Positions 52,044-61,900 of a stretch of DNA of 64,000 nucleotides are shown one piece after another (within the stretch, counting starts at the first letter, position 1; every line of letters starts with the position of its first letter). A program made the translations under genes and the position numbers. Origin of the DNA: Rhynchopus sp. YZ270_cl-10 (Eukaryota; Euglenozoa; Diplonemea; Diplonemida; Diplonemidae); contig OZ037880.1 of NCBI GenBank assembly GCA_964035575.1, forward strand, positions 1,302,001 through 1,366,000. Reading direction: 5' to 3'. Under the pieces are notes generated by a model. That model saw only the letters and a program-made list of their open reading frames with translations. It ran no database searches and was not told the DNA's origin.

Positions 52044-53843
52044 ATGACACACGCAGAGGCGAGAGCGACGATGCAGCTCTCCTCAGAGGGTGCGGTCGGG
52101 GTGCCGCTGAAGTTTGTGCTCGTGCGCGGGCGGAGGGTGGTGGAGCAGCGGCGCACACGGCTCCTCTGCCCGAGCCTGGAGGACGTGAAGGGATGTGTGC
52201 GGCAGTGGGCGTGTGGGGCGTTCACGCTGCGCTACGTGGACGACGAGGGGGACCTGGTGACGGTGGACCTGGACGAGGAGTGGGCCGAGTGTGTGGCGCT
52301 CTGGCGGGAGGCACGTGGGACAGACGACGCGGACGCGGACGTGGACGTGGACGTGGATGTGTGTGCCCAACAACAGCGTGCCCTGCGTCTGGTGGTGGCG
52401 CTAGGTGCGCAGGATGGGTCTGCAGTGTGTCTTGGCCAGCAGAGACATCCGCGCCAGGCCTTCTGGGACCGCGTGCGCCAGCACCGTGACGCACAGAGAG
52501 ACGGGCACATGCACATGCACGGGCACGGGCACAGACACCAACACCACCAACACGTGCATGGTCGTCACGGCGCTATGCTGCCTGGGATTCGCCAGCTGTT
52601 GGCTGAGTGGCACGCACACGCACGGACACAGGGTCAGGAACAGAAGCAGCAGGAGGTTGAATCTGGGTCTGGGTCTGAGTCTGTGACGGACGTGACACCG
52701 TGCTGCCGTCGGAGTGTGAAGCACGCAGGTGAGCATGGTCCACGCTGCCGTGTGCACGGGAGGAAGAATGCAGATGCGACTGACGTTCCGCAGGCTGCGG
52801 TGGCAGAGGTGTGCTGTGCTGGCGAAGGATGTTGCTATGCAGTGACACGCAGACACGGCACACACTGCTGCCACATGTGCGCTCGTGGGGGAGGCCAGCA
52901 CGGGCCACGCTGTGAGCAGAGACACATGGAGACTTCTGATGTTGAGGCTGCTGCACCAGCAGTGGTGGGTGAAGACGACGTGCCGCAGTCTGTGCAGGAA
53001 GGGACACCGTGCTGCCGTCGGAGTGTGAAGCACGCAGGTAAGCATGGTCCACGCTGCCGTGTGCACGGGAGGAAGAATGCAGATGCGACTGACGTCCTGG
53101 TGGAGCAGACAGAAGAAGGGACACCTGCAGAGGCAGTGAGTGAAGAAGTGAAGCCGTGCTGCCGCCGGAGTGTGAAACACGCAGGTAAACATGGTCCGCA
53201 CTGCCGTGTGCACGGGAAGAAGAGTGGAGATGATGCCACTGACAAGGCTGCACAGACGGGGGCCACAGCACAGACACCTGAAGAGGTCGAAGCATTGCAG
53301 TCTGTGCAGGAAGGTACACCGTGCTGCCGTCGGAGTGTGAAGCACGCAGGTAAGCATGGTCCACATTGCCGTGTGCACGGGAAGAAGAGTGCAGACGCGA
53401 CTGAGGCTGTGGAGGTGCCGAGCCAAGAGGAGGAGGAGGAGGAGGACGTCACTGCTGGTGTGTCGGATGCAGCCCTGCTTGTGTGTGCTGGGTGCAGCTT
53501 TGAGGTGACTGGTGTGCACGCCACACACTGCTGTGTGAGGTGTGCGAAGCATGCAGGCCAGCACGGGCCACGCTGCGAGCAGAAGATGTCGATGGCAGCG
53601 GAGGAGGACGTGCAGGTGGAGGACAACGAGGATGAGGATGAGGATGTGGTTGCTGTGCCGGCACAGACAGAAGAGACAGAGGCAGAGAGGGAGGAGGAGC
53701 AGGCAGCAACAGTTGTGTGTGAGGAGGACAGTGCGGGTGTGACTGCGCTGCGGAACATGGGGTTCGACATCACTGCAGACGTGCGTGCTGTGCTTGAGAG
53801 GCACAACGGAGACGTTGCAGCTGTTTTGGAGGAGATGATGTGA
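52044..53843 (+). CDS. PB1 - Cys/His repeats - UBA protein (unit 4)
   Basis: This intact 599-residue copy is identical to the other three. It is the last PB1/UBA gene. The matching place downstream of the fifth, chimeric unit is taken by the EGF/vWD/LamG gene. Confidence 0.8.
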   Translation: MTHAEARATMQLSSEGAVGVPLKFVLVRGRRVVEQRRTRLLCPSLEDVKGCVRQWACGAFTLRYVDDEGDLVTVDLDEEWAECVALWREARGTDDADADVDVDVDVCAQQQRALRLVVALGAQDGSAVCLGQQRHPRQAFWDRVRQHRDAQRDGHMHMHGHGHRHQHHQHVHGRHGAMLPGIRQLLAEWHAHARTQGQEQKQQEVESGSGSESVTDVTPCCRRSVKHAGEHGPRCRVHGRKNADATDVPQAAVAEVCCAGEGCCYAVTRRHGTHCCHMCARGGGQHGPRCEQRHMETSDVEAAAPAVVGEDDVPQSVQEGTPCCRRSVKHAGKHGPRCRVHGRKNADATDVLVEQTEEGTPAEAVSEEVKPCCRRSVKHAGKHGPHCRVHGKKSGDDATDKAAQTGATAQTPEEVEALQSVQEGTPCCRRSVKHAGKHGPHCRVHGKKSADATEAVEVPSQEEEEEEDVTAGVSDAALLVCAGCSFEVTGVHATHCCVRCAKHAGQHGPRCEQKMSMAAEEDVQVEDNEDEDEDVVAVPAQTEETEAEREEEQAATVVCEEDSAGVTALRNMGFDITADVRAVLERHNGDVAAVLEEMM

Positions 53844-54711
53844 TTTTGTTTTTTTTGTGTATTTTTGTTTGAAGGAGGTATTGATACATACGAGGGGAAC
53901 CGATGCCGCGGCCATCCCAGATGAGTGCAGCGTGTGTGTGTGTGTCCAGCAGAATTATATGTTTCAACTCAATCCACTTTTCATGTGATGACCTCGTTGG
54001 GTGTAGTGCAGCTGCCACACGAGTGGTCTTCACTATCCTGAGGTGGCTTTGCATGGTTTTGTTTGCGGATACACACAACAACACTGCGTGCTGGTGATGC
54101 TGCTGTGGCGCACTGCACTGCCTTCGGGTGGGTGTGGTGCCTCTGATATTTGTTTCCGTTCCCTCGTGTTATTATTTTTGCTTTAGTTCCTTGTCCTTCT
54201 TGCTAGACATTTTAACAACAACAACAACTAACGGTCATAGCGGGCAGTACGCATAAAAGCTGTTCTCGCCTCAAAGTTGGGTGGTTCACGCAAGTTTTGC
54301 TTCAGTTTTTGATGTTTTTTTGATGTTTTGAACCTACAGAGCAAAGTACCGTTCACCCCTTCTATCGAAACAAAGACTAGCCAGATAGACACGAGGGTGC
54401 ATCGGTGTGGCTCGTGGCCTTTTGTTTTTTTTTCTCAAAAAGCCCATTTCATTGTGATTTTTTTTATTGTCTTTTCAAAATGCAAGGTTGTAGTTAGAAA
54501 AGAAGTTCTCAAAACAAAAGGGTTCGTTTGTACTTTGTATTGCACCAACCCCTCCCTCTACGTGTTATTGACGCAACACAACACAAGACAACACAACACA
54601 ACTACAGGTAATTTTACTGCAAAAAGAAAAAAGAGAACTTTGCACACACACACACACACAAGAGTGAACCTACCTACCCGCTCACCCTTTCTTCTCCCTG
54701 CCTGTGGTTTG

Positions 54712-57351
54712 ATGCGGCAGAGCATGGCACTGCTGGCTCTGTGTGTGGGGTTGGTGCAGGGAAGCATCTACTCGCAGTACACCCTGGACGGCCCTGAGGT
54801 GACGGACACGTTTGGGAGGACGAGCACAACGAAGAAGCTTGCGCTTGGGTCTGGCAGCAACGCAGTGTGTGGGAAGTCGTACCACATGCGGAGCGGGGAC
54901 TTCATCAGCCTGAAGGAGGGGAACGGGGCACCCACTGGGAACGTTGACTTTTCAATTGCGGGCTACGTGAAGCCTGTGACGATGACGAGAAAGGGACGCA
55001 CGCTGTTCACGCTTGGTGGGACGGACAGGGCTTCGGACAGGTCACGTGATAACTGGGGTGCGTGGGTGATGGTGGACCGTTACGGACGTCTGAGTGTGCG
55101 CACGCCACTCATTCGTGTGAGGAGCAGTGGAAAGGTTGTGGTGGGTGTGTGGCACCAGGTTGTGTTGACGTACACAGCTGCAGAGACAATGCTGCGGCTG
55201 TGGGTCGACGACAAGCTTGTGCTGTCGAAGCGTGCGACGATGGACCTGCAGCAGAGTTCGAGGTACGGCGGGATGGCGATTGGGGAGTACCACCTGGGGG
55301 GCTCAAGGTTGTCGCGTGACGGGGAGTTCTTTGTCGACCAGGTGAGCTTTGCGGACCACGTGATGACGCCACAGGAGGCACGTGCGCCGTGCCTGGGGGT
55401 GACGGTGGCAGAGACGGAGGCTCCTCGCACAGGAGCACCTGCCACTTCTGCGCCTGCCACACGTGCACCACCAAGACCAACACCAAGACCCACACAGCCT
55501 CCTGCCACATCCGCACCAGCCACACCAGCACCACGTACAAGCACTCCTGTTGCTGCGACTAGTGTGCCGGCCACAGGGACACCACCAACAACACCTCCCA
55601 CACCACCAACAAGAAGCCCACCACGCGTGTTCCTGATGGCAGGCCAGTCGAACATGGTTGGCCACGGAAGCACGGCAGACCTGAAGAACTACCTGTCCCT
55701 GCGCACGGAGCTGCTTGAGACACGCAGCGACGTGTTTGCAAAGTCGATCATTGAGCGCTCACGCGGGACCGGCGGGCTTGGGCCCTTCTACGGTGCGTCG
55801 TTCGGACCGGAGCTGGGCTTCGGGCACGTGCTGGGGGACGCACTGACGGAGGACGTGTACCTGTTCAAGGCGTCGAAGGGGGGCACGCAGATTGCACGGG
55901 CAGACCACTGGTCACCGACAGGAGACGCAGACAACCTGTACGCGCAGATGGTGGCCGGGTTTGCGGCGTTCCGTGCGACGCTGCCTGCGGACCACGTTGT
56001 GTCTGGGTTTGTCTGGTCGCAGGGCTACAACGACGCCTTCTCGGACGCAGACGCCAACGGCTACGAGGCTGCACTCACAAAGCTGATTGCTGCTGTGCGG
56101 GCGGAGGTGGGTGTGCCTGCCCTCCCTGTGGTGGTGGTGCAGGGGAACGACAACCAGGGGGTGCGTGGGGGCGTGATCCGCCGTGCGCAGGCGGCAGTGG
56201 CGACGGCGGACGCACACGCGGACTGGGTTCCCTCGGACGACCTGTACCACTACTACCACTACGACGGGGGGTCGATGGTCGCGATCGGGGAGCGTGCGGG
56301 GCGTGCGATGCTGCCCCTCCTGGGTGTGTCTGCGGCGGGGGCGTTCCCAGACGTGTACGTGGCTGTGTTGGGTGCGGTGCTGCAGGTGGGCGCTGCGGAG
56401 GGTGTGCTTGCAAACGACCGTGGTGTGGCGGCACAGGGCGCGCAGGCTGTTGTGACCGCCGCCCCGGCACACGGGACACTGCGCCTTGGCGCCAACGGGG
56501 GCTTTGTGTACACACCGGCGCCTGCGTTTGTTGGGCGCGACACGTTCTCGTACACAGTTATGCAGAACGGCGTGGCCGGGGGCGCTGCGGAGGTGGAGGT
56601 GTGGGTCGAGACACAGGACGCGGCTGCAGAGCACCTCATCCTGCACTACGCGTTTGAGTCTGCAGGTGTGCCTGTGTCGCCGTCGGCGTCAGCCTCAGCA
56701 CCGTCTGTTGTGCACGACACCTCGAAGCACGTGCAGGCGTACGTGGACCCCTCTGGCGTGTCTGTGGGTGTACCCGGTGGTGTGTCTGGGAACTGTGCAG
56801 AGCTGTCGGGCAAGAAGGGTGCGTGGAACAACGGCCACATGAAGGTGCAGATGTCCCCGATGCCGGCCTTCCTGCTGCTGCGCGAGGACGACGTCACCGT
56901 GAGCACGTGGGTCAAGATTGCTGCAGGAGGGGACGTAGGCGACATGCCAATCTTCTCCAACGCAGGGCGCCCGACCTCGCCTGGGCTCACGATCCTGACG
57001 GCAGGGACTGCGAAGTCGTTCAAGATTGTTGTGTACGCACGCGACGGGAAGAAGGTGACGGTTGCGGGGAACACTGCACACCCAATCGACGACGGCGAGT
57101 GGCACCACGTGGCTGCTGTGGTGTCACGTGCGACAGACACTGCGACAAACTACGTGGACGGGGTGGCAGTGGCAACAGCAAGCATCGCAGGTGTGGTGGG
57201 GCTGTTCGAGGAGGGCTACTACACGCGCTTTGGGGGTGTTGCCTGGCTTGGGAAGTACAACAAGTTTGTGGGGCACATGGACGAGATGCGGGTGTACCGT
57301 GCTGCACTGTCTGCGTCGCAGGTTGCCCAGTTGTATTCAGACCGGATGTGA
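54712..57351 (+). CDS. Chimeric secreted LamG - SASA esterase - Ig/cadherin-like - LamG protein
   Basis: 879 residues. The signal peptide, first LamG domain and most of the PRPT linker (to about residue 278, nt 55544) match the peptidase-like genes of array B, apart from one lost PRPT unit and a few bases. Beyond this point the protein is unrelated. A SASA/CE6-type acetylesterase domain (about 303-545) has MAGQSNMVGHG with nucleophile Ser313, GPELGFGHVLGD, VWSQGYND and a DxxH-like end with H513/H516 in HYYHYDGGS. A bacterial-type module (about 546-635: GVLAND, AHGTLRLGANGGFVYTP, DTFSYTV) and a second LamG (about 640-879) follow. The likely role is removing acetyl groups from extracellular glycans. 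The N-terminal part looks swapped or gene-converted from array B. Confidence 0.9.
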   Translation: MRQSMALLALCVGLVQGSIYSQYTLDGPEVTDTFGRTSTTKKLALGSGSNAVCGKSYHMRSGDFISLKEGNGAPTGNVDFSIAGYVKPVTMTRKGRTLFTLGGTDRASDRSRDNWGAWVMVDRYGRLSVRTPLIRVRSSGKVVVGVWHQVVLTYTAAETMLRLWVDDKLVLSKRATMDLQQSSRYGGMAIGEYHLGGSRLSRDGEFFVDQVSFADHVMTPQEARAPCLGVTVAETEAPRTGAPATSAPATRAPPRPTPRPTQPPATSAPATPAPRTSTPVAATSVPATGTPPTTPPTPPTRSPPRVFLMAGQSNMVGHGSTADLKNYLSLRTELLETRSDVFAKSIIERSRGTGGLGPFYGASFGPELGFGHVLGDALTEDVYLFKASKGGTQIARADHWSPTGDADNLYAQMVAGFAAFRATLPADHVVSGFVWSQGYNDAFSDADANGYEAALTKLIAAVRAEVGVPALPVVVVQGNDNQGVRGGVIRRAQAAVATADAHADWVPSDDLYHYYHYDGGSMVAIGERAGRAMLPLLGVSAAGAFPDVYVAVLGAVLQVGAAEGVLANDRGVAAQGAQAVVTAAPAHGTLRLGANGGFVYTPAPAFVGRDTFSYTVMQNGVAGGAAEVEVWVETQDAAAEHLILHYAFESAGVPVSPSASASAPSVVHDTSKHVQAYVDPSGVSVGVPGGVSGNCAELSGKKGAWNNGHMKVQMSPMPAFLLLREDDVTVSTWVKIAAGGDVGDMPIFSNAGRPTSPGLTILTAGTAKSFKIVVYARDGKKVTVAGNTAHPIDDGEWHHVAAVVSRATDTATNYVDGVAVATASIAGVVGLFEEGYYTRFGGVAWLGKYNKFVGHMDEMRVYRAALSASQVAQLYSDRM

Positions 57352-58909
57352 GAGACGAGGAATTTGGAAAGGAAAGAGGGTTTTGAGGTAAAGACAAAGA
57401 TAGGCAAAGAGAATCACCAATTTTATAGCAACACACACCCCCACCGTCAATCGATGTCTTTACCTTTGCCCCTTTTCCTTTTTTCCTTTTCTTCTATCTA
57501 TATTCAGTCCGATTTCAATCTTTATCAATCATCAAGAAAAATATGGGAAACTTAACAGCTTTTATTTCACTCTCGTCTTCATCGCATTTTTACTATTGCA
57601 AAGCGTTCGCCACACACATACTTTTCCAGTCCTGCGTCCCCGGTTGTCTGGTGAGGCGTTTACACATTCAACTTATCACTGTGTGTGTTTTATTATTGTT
57701 CTCTTTTGTGAAAGCAGAGAACGCTTGTTTCGATTTTTAATTCATGAGCAACAGTCATGAAACACACGAGGCATCGTGGCGCATACACAGGGATCCCACG
57801 TGATCTGTGGTGCTGTGGACGAGGTGCACTCCCTGCACGCTTAGTCTTCGTGTGTGTCTCTTCGTGTTGCAACAGGTCCACCGGTTGTTTGCTTCAATAG
57901 GTTGATCTGCACCCTTTGTTTTATCCCTTGTTCTTCAAATAGATATGTGCCTTTGAGGTGCATTCATATTTCAAGCGTTTTTTGTTATATTCCCCTTCTA
58001 TTTTCCCTCTTCACTAATATACTTTCAAAGCGCAATGAAGAAAAAAACCATATATAGTGGAGCACACTCTAGGGTGGCTGCACTAATACAACCAAGTTTT
58101 CAAAAAGCGTTTGCCTTTTTTCTTTTCTTTTTGCCTTCGACTTCACCTTTGTTTGGGACGTTCTTGTGCAGAACCGTATGCACCGTGCGGCACACAAGTA
58201 GTCCCTCCCTTTTTCCTTTTCCCTTCTTTTATCAACAAATCTTTTTTATCCCACTCCACGGGTTTCATGTTTTGCTGTTTTGTCAGCTGTTTTTTGTTGA
58301 CTCGATCCCTTCAATGGGAGCACAGCACAATGGACATGTTGCTGTTTTTTTTTTTTCTTTGGTTTTGTTATTTTTGTCCCCAAAATACTAATGTAGGGAA
58401 TCGTATTCACTGCATGTAATGCGGAGCAAAATAAAGCACAACAAACGCAGCATGCTTGTCTTTTTGTACGTGACACCTTGCCTTGTGCACCTTCGCACAG
58501 GGTGTGTTTTATTATTATAGAAAACACAGAACCTTCTTTGTGGGCAGCACAACAAACATTTGCTCAGTTCTGACCTTCTCCTCTTCCGTTGAGAGGAGAG
58601 TGTCGACCACGTTGTGCCACAGAAGGTCGCAGGAAGCGTCGGTGCCACCTGGCACACAGCGCTTTCTGACTGTTTATCTCCACCTTCCCTCATCCCTCCC
58701 CTGTTCATCGCATTTTCAAAAAGAATGTAAAATGATACGCTCTGTCATGCCGGGCTTATTAAACTGGTTTGGATGTCATACACGCCAAACATATGCGTAC
58801 AAAAAGAAGATCCCTTTTTTTGGAGTTATAAGTGGTACCTACCATACACCTACACCTTCGCATCACAGATTCAATACTTTTTTTTCTCGCACTTAGATAG
58901 CGGGACACA
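57352..58909. other. Diverged copy of array B spacer I, before the EGF gene
   Basis: Up to about 58750 this aligns patchily with 29459-30690, including the post-stop stem-loop, the GTCCACCGGTTGTTTGCTTC block near 57874, a GATCCCTTCAATGGGA block near 58303 and the block at 58490-58680. It differs by many substitutions and indels, and by an insertion carrying the 51-nt element. The last roughly 160 bp before the EGF start are unrelated to array B. No gene is recognised. Confidence 0.8.
58054..58104 (+). repeat. Dispersed 51-nt hairpin element, copy 2
   Basis: 49 of 51 bases match 20612-20662. The related array B spacer has no such sequence: it reads straight from TTTTCAAGCGAAATAA to GCCTTTC near 30098-30118. 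Here the extra stretch is bounded by TTTCAAAGCG (58023-58032) and TTTTCAAAAAGCG (58097-58109), which resemble an imperfect target duplication. Confidence 0.6.
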
Positions 58910-61900
58910 ATGTTGCGCACCCTTGTGGGTTTGGCGGTGCTGTGGACAGTTCAGTCTCAGAGATGCACCTCAGATACGCAGTGCCCACCGAAGCAGTATT
59001 GTCGCGACGATTCTTTTGTCCGTGGAGAGTGCCGGTGTCATGGTGACTGGAAAGGAGTCGACTGCGACTGCAGTGCTACCATTACGTGCAACGGGAACGG
59101 AAAGTGTGATGCGAATTCCGAGTGCGACTGTACCCCCGGTTGGGTTGGTGCAGGGTGCGACGTCGACTGCGAGGATGCACGCGACTGCCGTGGCCGTGGG
59201 ACTTGCAATATGGATGGAAGCTGTCTGTGTTCAGATGATTGGACAGGCCCAAGGTGCGACTGCAGCCCTTCAGAGACATGCAACAGCAACGGGGCATGCG
59301 ATCCATCCACGTTCGAGTGCACGTGTGCCCCTGGTTGGACTGGGGTATACTGCAACATCCCATGCACCCCTGGAGCGTGTAATTCACAAGGTACATGCGG
59401 GACGGACCAAGACTGTGGACAGAACCAGCATTGTGACGACACGTTCAACTGTCTCTGTAACCCGGGCTGGATTGGCACTAACTGCGACAAGCCATGTGCG
59501 CTCTGTAACAACAACGGGTATTGCGATCCGAAGACCACGTTTGGTCTCCCCTGCATCTGCGATGATAATTATTATGGTTCGTGGTGTGAGGTTTTTTGTG
59601 ATGATGCGCAATGCGGCCAAGGGAAATGCGAAGGTATTACGGGCGCTTTGACCGCTTGCAAATGCGACGGTGATTGGGTGGATTGGAACGGCGCAACCTG
59701 CGCCTGCAGTCCTTCGGTTACCTGCAGTGGGAACGGCAAATGCGAAGGTGTTTTGTCCAAGTGCAAATGCGACGACGGTTGGGTTGGTACTGCATGCGAG
59801 TTTCCCTGCGACCCTGCTACAACGTGCAACGGCCACGGCACCTGCCTTCCGGATGCAACTGTTCCATGCCAGTGTGAGCCAAATTGGCATTGGAACAAGT
59901 ATTGCAGTGTCTTCTGCGACCCGTCGACAACGTGCAGTGGGAATGGGGCATGCCTGGGGGATGGGTCGTGCAAATGTTCAGATAACTGGAAGAGGAATGA
60001 CTGTTCTGTATTCTGCGACCCAGCAGCAACGTGCAGCGGGAATGGGGCATGCCTAGCGGACGGGTCGTGCAAATGTTCAGATAACTGGAAGAGGAATGAC
60101 TGTTCTGTATTCTGCGACCCGTCGACAACGTGCAGTGGGAATGGGGCATGCCTGGGGGATGGGTCGTGCAAATGTTCTGATAACTGGAAGAGGAATGACT
60201 GTTCTGTATTCTGCGACCCGTCGACAACGTGCAGTGGGAATGGGGCATGCCTGGGGGATGGGTCGTGCAAATGTTCCGATAACTGGAAGAGGAATGACTG
60301 TTCTGCATTCTGCGACCCGTCGACAACGTGCAGTGGGAATGGGGCATGCCTGGGGGATGGGTCGTGCAAATGTTCCGATAACTGGAAGAGGAATGACTGT
60401 TCTGCATTCTGCGACCCGTCAACAACGTGCAGTGGGAAAGGGGTGTGCCTGGGGGATGGGTCGTGCAAATGTTCCGATAACTGGGTGGGGAATGGCTGTT
60501 CTATATTTTGCGACCCAGCGACAACGTGCAGTGGGAAAGGGGTGTGCCTGGGGGACGGGTCGTGCAAATGTTGGGATACCTGGGTGTGGGCCGACTGTAG
60601 TATTCCCTGCGACTGCTGGGGACGAGCACCGGGGCCATGCATTTTCGATGCAACGACGGTGAGTTCCGACCACGACGGGTTTCGATGCGACTGTCCCGCG
60701 AGGTTCGATGATGCCACACGTTGCAGAGAGTGCGCTCCAAATTATTCCGGCTTTGACTGTGAGATTCATTGCACCGACGACGTCACATGCCATGGTAATG
60801 GTCAATGTAGTAGAAATAATGCGGGACGTCTGTGCAATTGTGACGCAGGCTATCCAACAGAGTTTTGCGGCAATACCGCAATGATTTATGGTGACCCGCA
60901 CTACAGCAACATTGACGACAGGATGTATGATCACTCTGGTATTGACGATTCTGGATACTACGCATATACAGATGACGAGGTGAGCGTGACTGTTTGGAAC
61001 TACTTCTGCGACGAAATGCTGCAAACAGGCAGGACCGCGGTGGAGCGCGTGGCCATCCTACAGAAGAGCAACGGGGACATGATCGAGTTCAAGAGGACAG
61101 ACACAGGGATGGAGACTTCTGTCAAACTGACGTCGTGCCAAGCGCCGTTTATGAACCTGTCCTTGTGGTCGCCCTCGATAGTGCTCCCCAGCAGCATGCG
61201 GTATGCGGCACCGCAGCACGAACGCGGTGCGACAGTGTCTCTGCTGGACGCGGCTGGACGTGAAAAAATGCTTCTCACTGTGTCATACGCTGAATTCATG
61301 CCAGGCAGGGACCCGCTTCTCAGCTACCACCTCTCTGTCCAGGCTGTTCTTTATCAGAAGAGGCCGGTCTCACTTGACGGAGAACTGGGTGCGTTCTTTC
61401 TTGAGGCGAAGAACGGGAATGTGCTGAAGAAGTCAACTGTGACGAACACGTGTCTGACAGGACGTTCCGCAGCTGTGCTGAACACTGATGAGGCAACGAC
61501 CACCATTCCCACGGAGGCAGAGGAGCTGGCAACATGCACTTCAGATGCAGCAAGGGAGCATGCCCTTAGGTGCTGCGCGTCAGGGCAGGCGTGTGGTGCG
61601 TGGTATGCTCAGTGCCTGTTTGAAGAGTGTTTGCACTACATGCCAGGTGACGAGGGCTGCACCGACCATATGATTGACTCCCTCATGTTCAAGGAGTGGG
61701 GGAGCGAGAAGTCCTGCTTCTGCCCTAGCGAGACTATGACACCTGACCACGTGTCGCAGACGTGCACCCTCTGCAAGCCACACTACTACCCACTTCCTGG
61801 GCCGGGCATAGTGCCTGCAGATGCGTGCACAACCCTGTGCACGTCAGAGGACTGTCCTGAAGACAGCCCCTATTGCAACAGCCGGGGCGAGTGCTCGACG

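Larger units (their letters stand above)
26546..54684 (+). repeat. Tandem array B: four two-gene units
   Basis: Units are 26546-33578, 33579-40618, 40619-47651 and 47652-54684, with lengths of 7033, 7040, 7033 and 7033 bp. The single length difference is a 7-bp CCCTCTT duplication near 37660 in unit 2. All four copies of each encoded protein are identical. A fifth, partial unit (54685 to about 55544) runs into the chimeric esterase gene. Each unit holds a secreted peptidase-like gene, a 1.48-kb spacer, a PB1/UBA gene and a 0.87-kb spacer. Confidence 0.97.

Noticed and set aside
26546-54684. Array B as a transposon or viral element
   Set aside because: No transposase, integrase, reverse transcriptase or capsid-like protein and no terminal repeats are visible; the unit is simply two host-type genes in tandem.
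59915-60607. Regular 99-bp repeats resembling a CRISPR array
   Set aside because: The repeats are contiguous, coding, in frame and encode EGF units; there are no unique spacers.
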